DNA of 64,000 bases, taken from assembly GCF_003937945.1 (NCBI RefSeq), contig NZ_RSEC01000053.1, positions 1-64,000 on the forward strand, in the 5' to 3' direction. Positions 43,077-51,978 of the stretch are shown piece after piece. Position numbers and translations under genes: made by a program. Each line of letters starts with the position of its first letter. Positions within the stretch are counted from its first letter, which is position 1. The notes under the pieces were generated by a model. That model was given only the letters and a program-made list of their open reading frames with translations, searched no databases and was not told where the DNA came from. Source of the DNA: Amycolatopsis eburnea (lineage in GTDB: Bacteria; Actinomycetota; Actinomycetes; Mycobacteriales; Pseudonocardiaceae).

Positions 43077-44308
43077 CCTCGGAGCAGCTGCTGCGGACCA
43101 CCTATCGCGAGCACCGGACCCGGATGCTCGCGGCGCTGGTCCGCGTCCTCGGCGACTTCGAACTCGCCGAGGACGCGCTGCAGGACGCGTGCGCGCTCGC
43201 GCTGCGCAAGTGGGACGGCGGCGAGCCGGCCGACCCGGTCGCCTGGCTGCTGACCGCGGCCCGCAACAGCGCGGTCGACCGGCTCCGGCGCGCCCGCCGG
43301 GGCCGGGAGAAGCTCGCCGAACTCGGCCCGGGGCCGGAGGTGACCACGATGGACGACGGGGACAGCAGCCTGCTCGCCGTCGGCGACGAGCGGCTCAGCC
43401 TGATCTTCACCTGCTGCCACCCGGCGCTGGCCGAAGACGTGCGCGTGGCGTTGACGCTGCACGCCGTGGCCGGGCTGACCGCCGGGCAGATCGCGCGCAC
43501 CTTCCTGGTCGGGGAAGCCACGCTGGCCCAGCGGCTGATCCGGGCCAAGCGCAAGATCCGCGACGCCGGGATCAGCCTCGCCGTCCCCGCCGACCACCTG
43601 CTGCCCGAGCGGCTCACCGGCGTCCTCGCGGTGGTCTACCTGATCTTCACCCGCGGCTACACCGCCGAGGGCGACCGGCCGGAGTACCGCGAACTGCAGC
43701 GGGAAGCGGTGCGGCTGGCCAAGCTCGTCGCGGCCCTGATGCCCGACGAACCGGAGGCCCTCGGCCTGGCCGCGCTGCTGCTCCTGCAGGACTCGCGGGC
43801 CGCGGCGCGCTACGACGAGCACGGCGACGTCGTCCTGCTCGAAGACCAGGACCGGGAGCGCTGGGACCACGCCGGCATCGCCGAAGCCGTCGGGCTGCTC
43901 GACCGGGCCTTGCGCCTGGGCGCGCCCGGGCCGTACCAGCTGCAGGCCGCCATCGCCGTGCTGCACGCCCAGGCGCCGTCGGCCGACCGGACGGACTGGG
44001 CGGGCATCGCGGGCCTCTACGATCAGCTGCTGGTGGTCGCGCCGTCCCCGGTGGTCGCGCTGAACCACGCCGTCGCCGTCGCCATGGCCACCACCCCGGC
44101 CGAGGGGCTCGCGCTCATCGACCGGATCGACGGCCTCGACCGGTACCACCTGCTGCACGCCGCCCGCGCGGACCTCCTGCGCCGCCTCGGCCGCACCACC
44201 GACGCGGCGGCCGCCTACCGGCGCGCCCACGACCTGGCCACCAAGCCCGCCGACCGGCGCTACCTCGCCGGCCGCCTGCGCGCGCTCGACCCCACGGAAT
44301 CCAGCTGA
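43073..44308 (+). CDS. ECF sigma factor with C-terminal extension (ECF42-like)
   Basis: A 411-residue ECF-type sigma factor. Region 2 shows VLGDFELAEDALQDACALAL and PVAWLLTAARNSAVDRLRR; region 4 includes LTLHAVAGLTAGQIARTFLV and ATLAQRLIRAKRKIRDAG. The C-terminal ~220 residues are a TPR-like extension (DUF6596-type: YLIFTRGYTAEGDRPEYREL to DLATKPADRRYLAGRLRALD). This architecture is that of the ECF42 group, which regulates through the extension instead of an anti-sigma factor. It is co-translated with the YCII protein. Confidence 0.88.
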   Translation: MTSEQLLRTTYREHRTRMLAALVRVLGDFELAEDALQDACALALRKWDGGEPADPVAWLLTAARNSAVDRLRRARRGREKLAELGPGPEVTTMDDGDSSLLAVGDERLSLIFTCCHPALAEDVRVALTLHAVAGLTAGQIARTFLVGEATLAQRLIRAKRKIRDAGISLAVPADHLLPERLTGVLAVVYLIFTRGYTAEGDRPEYRELQREAVRLAKLVAALMPDEPEALGLAALLLLQDSRAAARYDEHGDVVLLEDQDRERWDHAGIAEAVGLLDRALRLGAPGPYQLQAAIAVLHAQAPSADRTDWAGIAGLYDQLLVVAPSPVVALNHAVAVAMATTPAEGLALIDRIDGLDRYHLLHAARADLLRRLGRTTDAAAAYRRAHDLATKPADRRYLAGRLRALDPTESS

Positions 44309-44351
44309 GACCGTCCGGCAACGGGCGGGCCGGCCGGACCCGGCGCCCGGG

Positions 44352-45662
44352 TCAGGCCGGCTCCTCCGGCGCGAGGGAGTTCCCGGCCGGGATGTGACCG
44401 CAGCTCGACGGCGCGGGCTTGCCGGCGAACCGGTCGGCGAGCCAGCCCATCGCCGCGGGTGCCCAGGCCGCCACGCCGCCGACGTGGCTGAGCGCGTCGT
44501 ACTGGGTGTACTTGATGGAGTCGTTGCCCGTAGCGCAGTACTGGCGGGCCAGCGCCCGCACGTCGCCGGCGACCATCACGCCGTCCCCGGTGCCGATGCC
44601 CGGCACGGTGCTCGTGGTCCCTTCGAGGAAACCGGCGTTGCCCTGGGCGATGAAGCCCGGGACCGACGGCGTCGGCGCCGAACCGATGTTCACCTTGTTC
44701 ACCGCGGCGACGAACGGCGGCACCGAGTTCGGGTTCGCGTACTCCGGCTTCACCAGCTTCTGCCACGTCAGGCCCGGGTACCGGCCCAGCGCGGTGACGA
44801 TCGACGCGTGCTCCAGCTCGCCGAGCACCTTCAGCCCGTATTCGCTGGCGTACGGCCGCAGGTCGATGCCGAAGCCGCGGGCGACCCCGATCAGCGCCAT
44901 CGGGATGACGCCGGACCACACCGGGCTCCCGCCGACGTACTCGAGGTTGTGCGCGGGGTCGACGAGCACCCCGCCTTCGGTGAACCCGACGAGGTTCCGG
45001 TTCACGTCCGGGGCGTAGCCCGGCGCGAGGGCCGCCGCCCAGCCGGTCGCGATGGCCCCGCCCGAGTAGCCGAGGAGGCCGAACTTCGTGCGGTCGTCCA
45101 TCCCGGTGGCGGCCGAGCTGGTCGCCGCGCGGATCGAGTCGAGCGTCGTGGTGCCGTATTCGGGCCCCGCGGCGAAGTCGGCGGTCTGCCCTTCGGTGTC
45201 GGGCACGACGACGTTGTAGCCCAGCAGGAGCGACGGGAGCAGCAGCAGCGACTCGCCGTTGGGCAGCAGGCCGCCGAGCGTGACGTCGCCGGCGATCGCG
45301 CGCGAGGGCGCGTCGGCGGGGTCGAGCGAGTCGTAGGCCGACTGGTACGAAACGGCTTTCGTGCGGTCGCCGGTGATGCTGCGGACCACCGAGGTGACGT
45401 TGGCGGACGGCCGGCCCTGCGCGTCGGTGGTGCGGTAGAGCAGCTGCACGGCCTGCACCGGCGTGGCGAGGCCGGCCACGTGGTAGGCCAGGGTCCGGGT
45501 CTTGAGCACGGTTCCCGGCGCGTACGACGACAGCGGCGCGCTGCCGTCGTAGGAGTAGAAGGAATCGGACGACCGGGCGTCTGCCACGGTCGCCGTCGTG
45601 GCGGTGAAGACCAGCGCGAGCGCGGCGGCGAGGGCCGGGAAACGGACGGGCGTGCGGATCAT
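44352..45662 (-). CDS. secreted lipase (LIP family)
   Basis: A 436-residue exported alpha/beta-hydrolase of the secretory lipase family. A signal peptide covers about residues 1-29 (AxA cut at VADAR). The nucleophile elbow GYSGG has Ser200; the C-terminal SHVGG holds a candidate catalytic His. Family members hydrolyse lipids outside the cell. ATG 45662 follows AAAGGGGAG and starts at the signal peptide; in-frame codons further upstream are not supported. Its tail lies close to the convergent sigma gene. Confidence 0.87.
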   Translation of the reverse strand: MIRTPVRFPALAAALALVFTATTATVADARSSDSFYSYDGSAPLSSYAPGTVLKTRTLAYHVAGLATPVQAVQLLYRTTDAQGRPSANVTSVVRSITGDRTKAVSYQSAYDSLDPADAPSRAIAGDVTLGGLLPNGESLLLLPSLLLGYNVVVPDTEGQTADFAAGPEYGTTTLDSIRAATSSAATGMDDRTKFGLLGYSGGAIATGWAAALAPGYAPDVNRNLVGFTEGGVLVDPAHNLEYVGGSPVWSGVIPMALIGVARGFGIDLRPYASEYGLKVLGELEHASIVTALGRYPGLTWQKLVKPEYANPNSVPPFVAAVNKVNIGSAPTPSVPGFIAQGNAGFLEGTTSTVPGIGTGDGVMVAGDVRALARQYCATGNDSIKYTQYDALSHVGGVAAWAPAAMGWLADRFAGKPAPSSCGHIPAGNSLAPEEPA

Positions 45663-45828
45663 GACTCCCCTTTGAATCATGAAGTGGATCACTCGACGGC
45701 GTGAACCTACCAGCGAGTAGGTCACAGGTACAGCCGCGTACCGGTTTCTCACCCGCCCGTGGGGGACTACCGCGGGCGCCGGTCGCGTCCTAGCGTTGGG
45801 GTGCCGGGTGCGCAGCGGAGGAGGGACG

Positions 45829-46581
45829 ATGCAGGGGACGCTCGACCTCGAAGTCGCGCCCCGGCCGCACTACACGCTGGTCACCGTCAAGGGCGGCCTG
45901 CACCTGGGCAGCTACCGCCGGCTGCGCGACGGCCTGCTGGAAATCGCGGCGGACGGCCCGGACGCGGTCATCGCCGGCGTCGGCGAGCTCGACTTCAGCG
46001 CGGTGGCACCGGTCGGGGTGTTCGCGCTCGTCGCCCGGCGGATCCGGCTCTGGCCGGGCATCCCGCTCGCGCTGGCCACCGGCACCCCCGACCACGCGCG
46101 GGCGCTGCGCGAGCACGGCGTCCACCGCGAAGCCGCGCTCGGCGAGGACGTCCCCAGCGCCGAACGCGCACTGGGCAAACCGGCCCGGCGCCAGGCGGAG
46201 GTGCTGCTGCCCCGCGGCAGCGAAGCACCGGCGGTCGCCCGCGCCGCGGTGCGCCGGGCGTGCGCGGAGTGGGACGTCACGCACTTCGTCTACGACGGCA
46301 TCCTGGTCGCCGGCGAGCTGGCGACGAACGCGGTCCAGCACACGGCGTCCGCTGCCACGCTCAGGCTGGACCTGCGCCACGGACGCCTGACGATCGCGGT
46401 CCTCGACGACGACCCGCGCCCGGCGGTGCTGTCCCCACGGCCCAGGCCGGGGTCCTCGGGCCTGGGGCTGCACTTGGTGGCGCATTCGGCGCAGCGGTGG
46501 GGAAGCAGCCCGCGGTGGTCCGGCGGGAAGGCCGTCTGGGCGGTCTTGACCACCGACCGCCGCCCGGGCGCGCGTGGGTGA
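45829..46581 (+). CDS. STAS-like/HATPase fusion, anti-sigma-type regulator
   Basis: A 250-residue protein that joins two domains. The first (about 1-110) resembles a STAS or MEDS-like domain, with ELDFSAVAPVGVFALVARRI. The second (about 135-245) is a GHKL ATPase of the RsbW type: N-box ELATNAVQHT, G1-like AVLDDDPRPA and G2 GSSGLGLHLV. Such proteins bind sigma factors or anti-anti-sigma proteins. The ATG at 45829 has GGAGGAGGG 3 bases upstream. It is convergent with the HATPase gene below. Confidence 0.8.
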   Translation: MQGTLDLEVAPRPHYTLVTVKGGLHLGSYRRLRDGLLEIAADGPDAVIAGVGELDFSAVAPVGVFALVARRIRLWPGIPLALATGTPDHARALREHGVHREAALGEDVPSAERALGKPARRQAEVLLPRGSEAPAVARAAVRRACAEWDVTHFVYDGILVAGELATNAVQHTASAATLRLDLRHGRLTIAVLDDDPRPAVLSPRPRPGSSGLGLHLVAHSAQRWGSSPRWSGGKAVWAVLTTDRRPGARG

Positions 46582-46593
46582 TCAGGCCCGCCG

Positions 46594-47049
46594 TCAGCAG
46601 GGCTCCGGGTCCATCGCGATCGGCTCCGGCCGCACCGGGCACCGCCCGATCGACGCGCTCCCGCAGTCGATCCGTGCCCACACCGTCTTCCCGAGCCCGG
46701 TGCCGCGCACGCCCCACGCGCGCGAAAGACCGCGCACCAGCACCAGTCCCCGGCCGTGCGGGGTGCCGGCGCCCGGCTCGCCGGTCACCGGGCGCTCGGG
46801 GCCGTCGTCGTGGACCTCCAGCAGCACCGAGCACGGGACCGGGTCGGCCGAAGCGGTGATCGTGACCGGCCCGGCGCCGTGTTCGTGCGCGTTCGTGGCG
46901 AGTTCGGTGACGACCAGGCGCACCGCCCACAGGTGGTCCGCGCCCAGCAGCGGCAGCACCCGCCCGGTCCACCGCCGGAGCGCGCTGAGCGGTGGCACGG
47001 TGCCCGGCTCGATCACGAACACCGCGCGGTCGTCCGGCCCCGTGCTCAT
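46594..47049 (-). CDS. HATPase_c protein, anti-sigma factor-like
   Basis: A 151-residue GHKL ATPase of the RsbW/SpoIIAB kind. The N-box reads VVTELATNAHEHGAG (about residues 46-60), the G1 region HDDGPERP and the G2 region GRGLVLVRGLSRAWGV. The tail ends Cys-Pro rich. It starts within the stop of the STAS gene upstream (ATGA), so the STAS/HATPase pair is co-translated: a serine-kinase anti-sigma factor with its anti-anti-sigma factor. The target sigma factor is not obvious here. Confidence 0.83.
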   Translation of the reverse strand: MSTGPDDRAVFVIEPGTVPPLSALRRWTGRVLPLLGADHLWAVRLVVTELATNAHEHGAGPVTITASADPVPCSVLLEVHDDGPERPVTGEPGAGTPHGRGLVLVRGLSRAWGVRGTGLGKTVWARIDCGSASIGRCPVRPEPIAMDPEPC

Positions 47050-47444
47050 CCCGGGTCCCCGGGGTCCGCCCGCAGCGCCTCCGCCAGCGTCGCGAACCCG
47101 CGGACGCGCTCACCGGGCCAGAACATCGACAACGCGACCGAAACCGGGTGCGGCGGCACGACCAGCCACAGCCGGCCACCCTCCACCCGCGCGCGCCAGG
47201 CGGCCTGCGCCAGCGCGCGCAACCCGGCCGCGCCCAGCAGCGTCACCCCGGACAGGTCCACCACCGTGACCGCCGCTGTCTCCTGCCAGGTCGCGCGCTG
47301 CAGCAACCGCACCGACACGGCGTCGATCTCCCCGACCGCGGTGACGACCAGCCAGCCCGGCCGCGGCTCCGAGCGTTCGACCGCGAGGATCTCCTTCGCC
47401 GCCTGCCGCCGGACAGCGGACGGCCCGTGCCGGTCCGAGGACAT
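47046..47444 (-). CDS. STAS-domain anti-anti-sigma factor
   Basis: A 132-residue STAS protein (SpoIIAA/RsbV-like). The motif VTVVDLSGVTLLGAAGLRAL (about 76-95) would carry the phosphoserine region; the usual Ser is replaced by Leu/Gly, so it may be unphosphorylated or degenerate. The start ATG at 47444 has GGAGGAGG upstream. It is the first gene of the pair with the HATPase protein. Confidence 0.82.
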   Translation of the reverse strand: MSSDRHGPSAVRRQAAKEILAVERSEPRPGWLVVTAVGEIDAVSVRLLQRATWQETAAVTVVDLSGVTLLGAAGLRALAQAAWRARVEGGRLWLVVPPHPVSVALSMFWPGERVRGFATLAEALRADPGDPG

Positions 47445-47518
47445 GACGCCCTCCTCCTGTCCCGGGCCGGGCTGCCGGCCCGTCACCCCTTAGTCAAGCA
47501 CGCTCGCCGGGCGCCGGC

Positions 47519-48529
47519 TCAGTTCGCGCGCAGCACGGCGGCGCCGGTGACCCGGTCCGCGGCCAGGTCCGCCAGCGCGCGGTCCGCCTCCCGCAGCGCG
47601 TACGGCACCGTGCTGACGCTCAGGTGGTGTTCGCCCGCGAACGCGAGGAATTCCCTGGCGTCCGCCCGGGTGTTGGCCGTGACGCTGCGCACCTGCCGCT
47701 CCTGGAACAGGTGGCGCTGGTAGTTCAGCACCGGCACGTCGGACAGGTGGATCCCCGCGATGGCCAGCGTCCCGCCGCGATCGAGGGCGGCCAATGCGGG
47801 CGGGACGAGCGCGCCGGCCGGGGCGAACAGGATCGCCGCGTCGAGGAGCTCCGGCGCGGCGTCCCCGGCGGACGCGGCCCCCAGCGCGAGCGCGAGTTCA
47901 CGCGCTTCGGCGCTGCGGGTCACGACGTGCACGGTGGCGCCGCGGGCGATCGCCACCTGGGCCGTCAGGTGCGCGCTGCCACCGAAACCGTAGATCCCGA
48001 GCCGGCCGCCCTCGGGCAGTTCCGCCCGCGCGAGCGCGTGGTACCCGATCAGCCCGGCGCACAGCAGCGGCGCGAGCTCGTCGTCGGAATAGCCACCCGG
48101 CAACGGAAGCGCGTACGCCGACGGCACCACGGCGAACTCGGCGTACCCGCCATCGGCGTCCCACCCGGTGTAGCGCGACTCCGGGCACAGGTTTTCCCGC
48201 CCACGCAGGCAGAAGCGGCACCGCCCGCAGGTCTCGCGCAGCCAGGCGATCCCGACCCGGTCCCCGGCGTTGAACGCGGTGACGCCGGCCCCGGCGGCGA
48301 CCACCTCGCCGACGACCTCGTGCCCGGGCGTCACCCCGGGCCGGTGCACGGGCAGGTCGCCTTCGGCCACGTGCAGATCGGTCCGGCACACGCCGCACAC
48401 CAGCACCCGCACCAGCAGCTCCCCCGCCGCAGGGCGGGGTACCGGCACCCGCGCCCAGTCCAGGGGCCGCGAGGCCATCGGCCCGGGCCGGGTGACGCGC
48501 CAGGCGCCCATGTCCGCCGTCGGGTTCAC
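47519..48529 (-). CDS. zinc-dependent alcohol dehydrogenase
   Basis: A 336-residue medium-chain dehydrogenase. The catalytic-zinc site is C-G-V-C-R-T-D-L-H with the GHEVVGEV glutamate motif downstream; structural-zinc cysteines are in CGRCRFCLRGRENLC. The NAD(P)-binding loop is GIYGFGGSAHLTAQVAIARG. This pattern is the AdhP-like family of primary alcohol dehydrogenases. GTG 48529 follows GGAGGG with a 6-base gap; earlier in-frame codons give an unlikely leader. The role is probably aldehyde/alcohol interconversion. Confidence 0.88.
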   Translation of the reverse strand: MNPTADMGAWRVTRPGPMASRPLDWARVPVPRPAAGELLVRVLVCGVCRTDLHVAEGDLPVHRPGVTPGHEVVGEVVAAGAGVTAFNAGDRVGIAWLRETCGRCRFCLRGRENLCPESRYTGWDADGGYAEFAVVPSAYALPLPGGYSDDELAPLLCAGLIGYHALARAELPEGGRLGIYGFGGSAHLTAQVAIARGATVHVVTRSAEARELALALGAASAGDAAPELLDAAILFAPAGALVPPALAALDRGGTLAIAGIHLSDVPVLNYQRHLFQERQVRSVTANTRADAREFLAFAGEHHLSVSTVPYALREADRALADLAADRVTGAAVLRAN

Positions 48530-48878
48530 GACGCACCCTCCTCGATCGGTCGCGGAACCCCAGCATGCCGCACGGGACACGGCTCGTCTCGCACGCCGGC
48601 CGCGATGTCGTGAAAGGGTCGTTCACCTCGCCAGACGACATGAACGACCCTTTCATGGCATCCCCCGCCGGGCGCCCCGAGCATCCACTGTGGACAGAAA
48701 CCGGACCACCGGGATCACTGGTCCGGGCGGCGAAAGGGCACCGTCGAGGGCCGTCAGTACCCGACCCGCCCCACCGGGTGTTGACCGGCCCCCCACCGCG
48801 TACCTACGGTCCGGTCACTCTGTCCGGCGGACGCGCGGCGGCCTGCCCCGCGAACCCCGGCCTTCCCGAGGAGGTGCC
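48530..48878. other. divergent intergenic region between alcohol dehydrogenase and GH64 genes
   Basis: This 349-base region holds no supported gene. It contains the repeat at 48605-48661 and should hold promoters for both flanking genes. A GAGGAGG ribosome binding site lies just before ATG 48879. I see no clear palindrome besides the repeat. Confidence 0.5.
48605..48661. repeat. intergenic repeat with inverted arms, related to 5838-5897
   Basis: TGAAAGGGTCGTTCA at 48611-48625 and its reverse complement at 48641-48655 flank a 15-base spacer. The spacer equals the reverse complement of the spacer at 5860-5874, but here the arms face each other, while at 5845-5889 they are direct. It could fold into a stem-loop and act as a terminator or structural element. 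Confidence 0.75.
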
Positions 48879-50513
48879 ATGCTGTCGAGGCGTACCTTCG
48901 TCACCGCGGGCCTGGTCGCCGCGGCGAGCGCGCCGCTGTGGTCCGCCGCCACCGCGCCGCGTGCCCGGGCCGCCGCAGCCCTGCCGTTGACGCTGAAGAA
49001 CAATTCGGGCAGCGGCACCGTCTACGCCTACATCAGCGGCGCCGACACCTCGGGCCGACCCGGGTTCGTCACCGCCGACGGCCGGTTCCACGCGCTGGCC
49101 AACCCGTCCGCGCCGGTGACGCCGATCCCGGACTACGCCATCCCGCTCGGCGGCTCGGGTTCCCAGCTCACGGTGACCCTGACCGACTACCTCATCGGCG
49201 GCCGCGTCTGGTTCTCGGTCGACAAGAAGATCCAGTTCTTCGTCAACCCGGGCCCCGGCCTCGTGCAGCCCGGCTTCACCAGCTCGGACCCGAACTGGCA
49301 GACGAACTGGACGTTCGCCGAGTTCACCTACAACAGCGCGAACCTCTACGCGAACATCAGCTACGTCGACATGGTCGCGCTCCCGGTGTCGATGGCCACC
49401 ACCGGCGCGGCGGGCGCGCAGTCGGTCAGCCCGCTGCCCAGCGGCGCGCTCGGGAGCATCGCGGACGGGCTGCGCGCCCAGCACAACGCCGACGGCGCGC
49501 CGTGGGACCGCCTCGTCGTCACCGACGGTTCCGGCAAGGTGGTGCGGGTGCTCGCGCCGGGCCACTCCCCCGTCGACTTCGGCGGCTACTGGACCAACTA
49601 CCTCAACGCCGTGTGGGACCACTACCGCTCGACGCCGCTGACGATCAACGGCCAGGGCGGGATCGGCTCCTACACCGGCACGGTCAGCGGCGACGCGATC
49701 GTGTTCGCCGGCCTGAACACCAACGGCGTGCCGTTCACCAAGCCGAGCGCCGCCGACATCTTCGGCTGCGCGAGCGGGCCGCTCTACAACTCCGGCGCGG
49801 ACGCGCGCGGCGCGGTCGCCGCCCGCCTCGCCGCGGCGCTGAACCGCAGCAGCCTGCTGGTGTCCGGCGGCAACAACCAGCCCGACGGCGTCGCGCCGGC
49901 CAACTACTACAAGGACGCCACCACCAACCACTACGCGCGCCTGGTGCACCAGTACGCGTCGATCGGCTACGCCTTCCCGTACGACGACGTGGGCCCGACC
50001 GGCGCCCAGCCCGTCGACGGCCACCTGCAGGACCCGGCGCCGACGTCGTGGACGGTAGCGCTGGGCCCGGGTGCGGGTGGCGGCACGACCCCGCCGGGCA
50101 GCGGCGGCACGAGCGCGTACTCGACCATCCAGGCGGAGGCCTACAACGCCCAGAGCGGCACGCAGAACGAGTCGTGCAGCGAGGGCGGCGTCGACGTCGG
50201 CTGGATCGCGAACGGCGACTGGCTGAAGTACGCCCGCGTCGACTTCGGCTCGAGCTCGCCGAACCAGTTCGTCGCCCGCCTCGCCTCCGGCGCGGCCGCC
50301 GGCGTCAGCGGCGCGATCAAGGCCCGGCTGGACAGCGTCACGGGCCCGGTCCTGGCCGAGATCGACTTCGCGAACAACGGCGGCTGGCAGAACTGGCAGA
50401 CGGTGCCCGCCAACATCGTCAGCGCGGCCACCGGGGTGCACGACCTGTACCTGACGTTCTCCGGCAGCACGTCGGACTTCGTCAACATCAACTGGTTCAC
50501 GTTCACCCGGTAG
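48879..50513 (+). CDS. secreted GH64-like beta-1,3-glucanase with CBM6-like domain
   Basis: A 544-residue exported enzyme. A twin-arginine signal (SRRTFVTAG; ends near ARA) suggests Tat export. The main domain (about 32-395) fits glycoside hydrolase family 64: LPLTLKNNSGSGTVYAYISG, then FGGYWTNYLNAVWDHYRSTP. GH64 enzymes release laminaripentaose from beta-1,3-glucan. After a Gly/Pro/Thr linker a CBM6-like carbohydrate-binding domain follows (about 415-544; IQAEAYNAQSG, GDWLKYARVDFGSS, VNINWFTFTR). ATG 48879 follows GAGGAGG. It would help digest fungal walls. Confidence 0.9.
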   Translation: MLSRRTFVTAGLVAAASAPLWSAATAPRARAAAALPLTLKNNSGSGTVYAYISGADTSGRPGFVTADGRFHALANPSAPVTPIPDYAIPLGGSGSQLTVTLTDYLIGGRVWFSVDKKIQFFVNPGPGLVQPGFTSSDPNWQTNWTFAEFTYNSANLYANISYVDMVALPVSMATTGAAGAQSVSPLPSGALGSIADGLRAQHNADGAPWDRLVVTDGSGKVVRVLAPGHSPVDFGGYWTNYLNAVWDHYRSTPLTINGQGGIGSYTGTVSGDAIVFAGLNTNGVPFTKPSAADIFGCASGPLYNSGADARGAVAARLAAALNRSSLLVSGGNNQPDGVAPANYYKDATTNHYARLVHQYASIGYAFPYDDVGPTGAQPVDGHLQDPAPTSWTVALGPGAGGGTTPPGSGGTSAYSTIQAEAYNAQSGTQNESCSEGGVDVGWIANGDWLKYARVDFGSSSPNQFVARLASGAAAGVSGAIKARLDSVTGPVLAEIDFANNGGWQNWQTVPANIVSAATGVHDLYLTFSGSTSDFVNINWFTFTR

Positions 50514-50528
50514 CGCGGACGTCCGCGC

Positions 50529-51212
50529 TCAGTGAGCCACCTCCACGTCGAGCCCCATCAGCCGGACCGTCCGGCGGCGGCGCACCCACCCGCGGACCGG
50601 GGCCGCGTCCGGCAGTTCCGCCAGGAACGCCTTGCGCTGCGCCGAAGTCGCCGCGCGCCAGCGCATCGCCAGCACCGGGCGGACCGGGGCGATGAAGCCG
50701 CGGACCCGTTCGTGCGCGCCGGCGAGCCGGGCCTGGTAGTCCTGGTCGGGCCGGTAGGCGAGCTGCAGGTCGATCAGCGGGTCGGCGCCGCCCGCCTGGT
50801 GCCGGCAGCGGGAAAGCCGGCGGGCGAGCTCGTCGATCGCGACCTGCACCAGGCAGGGCATCTGGTCCTGCCAGCGGCCGAGCCGGGGCGCGTGCACCGT
50901 TGCCGCGGTCAGCTCGTCCGCCAGCACGATCAGCGCCCGGACCGCGGTGCCGGCCAGCTCGACGCGGATCCGCCGCCCGTTCGCGTCGACGAAGAAGTGC
51001 AGCACCCGGCCGGCCACCACGGCACCCGAGCGCAGCCCGACCCACTCCCCGACGGCGTCGGGTGAGGGGCAGGACGACACGAAGGTGAACGCCAGGTCGT
51101 CGCCGGCGAGGCTCATCGTCACGGGGAACAGGGAACCGAGGTCGCGCATGAACGCCGAGCCGATGACGAGCGCGGCGCGCGAGCCGCCTCCTCCGGTGTG
51201 TGCGCGGGTCAC
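50529..51212 (-). CDS. hypothetical protein in the roadblock operon
   Basis: A 227-residue protein of unknown function. It starts at GTG 51212 inside the roadblock gene stop, so the genes are co-translated. The sequence is beta-rich at first (GSLFPVTMSLAGDDLAFTFV), then helical with many arginines, and ends VRLMGLDVEVAH. No membrane segments or known motifs are seen. It may be an effector or scaffold for the roadblock proteins. Confidence 0.6.
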   Translation of the reverse strand: MTRAHTGGGGSRAALVIGSAFMRDLGSLFPVTMSLAGDDLAFTFVSSCPSPDAVGEWVGLRSGAVVAGRVLHFFVDANGRRIRVELAGTAVRALIVLADELTAATVHAPRLGRWQDQMPCLVQVAIDELARRLSRCRHQAGGADPLIDLQLAYRPDQDYQARLAGAHERVRGFIAPVRPVLAMRWRAATSAQRKAFLAELPDAAPVRGWVRRRRTVRLMGLDVEVAH

Positions 51213-51580
51213 ACCTGCAGGTCGGTTTCGATCCGTTTGAGGTAGTGGCGCGCCAGCGCCAGGTTCGCCCGCTCCCGGTCCAGCACCAGGTAGAGGAACA
51301 GCGAATTCCGCGAGGAGTTCAGCAACCGGATCAGGTGGTACTGGCGGTGCAACGTGATCAGCATGTCCTCGATGGTGTCGTTGAGCGACAACGAGGACAT
51401 GACGCGCAGTTTCGACCGGACGACCTCGGTGTTGCCCGCGGCGGCGACGTCGAGGTCGAGCCACTCGCCGCCGCCGCTGGTGCCGAGCGACATCCCGCTT
51501 TCGTAGTCGACGAGCGCGACGCCGACGGCGCCGGCGATGGACATGGCTTCCTTGAGGGCGGTGTCGATGTTCATCATCAT
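51209..51580 (-). CDS. roadblock/LC7-like protein, second copy
   Basis: A 123-residue protein of the roadblock/LC7 type. The first helix (NIDTALKEAMSIAGAVGVAL) and the strand DYESGMSLGTSGG are characteristic; YHLIRLLNSSRNSLFLYLVL forms the rear of the domain. Such proteins regulate small GTPases (MglA-like) in actinobacteria. The ATG at 51580 has GGAAG 4 bases upstream; two further ATGs follow immediately. It lies in an operon with the roadblock gene at 51610. Confidence 0.8.
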   Translation of the reverse strand: MMMNIDTALKEAMSIAGAVGVALVDYESGMSLGTSGGGEWLDLDVAAAGNTEVVRSKLRVMSSLSLNDTIEDMLITLHRQYHLIRLLNSSRNSLFLYLVLDRERANLALARHYLKRIETDLQV

Positions 51581-51609
51581 GCTGCTTCCTTCCATTGTGC
51601 GCTTCTCCG

Positions 51610-51978
51610 CTACGCGGCCAGGATCGCGCCGATGCGCTCGATGACGGGCCGGGCCTCGAACAGCAGGCGCCCGACGTTGAGTCCCTTGTCCCCCAGCACG
51701 ACCATCAGCGCCAGCCGCCCCACGGCGTGGACGGCCATGTACCCCTCGCTGCCGAACACGACGGTCTGGGCGAGCGTGCCCTTCCCGGTCAGTTCGGCCG
51801 CCTGGCGCGCGATCCCCAGGTCGGCCGCGGCGAGTGCGGAGATCTTCGCCGGATCGAGGTGGTCGTCCGCGTCGGCGATGATCGGTATCCCGTCGACCGC
51901 GGCGAGCACGGTGCCGGTCACGCCGGCGACGTTTTCCCGGAGTTCGCGCAGCTGGCCGGCCAACGCTTCGAAATCCAA
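51610..51978 (-). CDS. roadblock/LC7-domain protein, first copy
   Basis: A 122-residue roadblock domain protein. NVAGVTGTVLAAVDGIPIIA is the classic front strand-helix and LALMVVLGDKGLNVGRLLFE the back. The start is TTG at 51978; a stop lies two codons upstream, so no earlier start is possible in frame. An ATG nearby is out of frame. These proteins work with small GTPases or MglB-like control; no GTPase gene is in the window. Confidence 0.82.
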   Translation of the reverse strand: MDFEALAGQLRELRENVAGVTGTVLAAVDGIPIIADADDHLDPAKISALAAADLGIARQAAELTGKGTLAQTVVFGSEGYMAVHAVGRLALMVVLGDKGLNVGRLLFEARPVIERIGAILAA

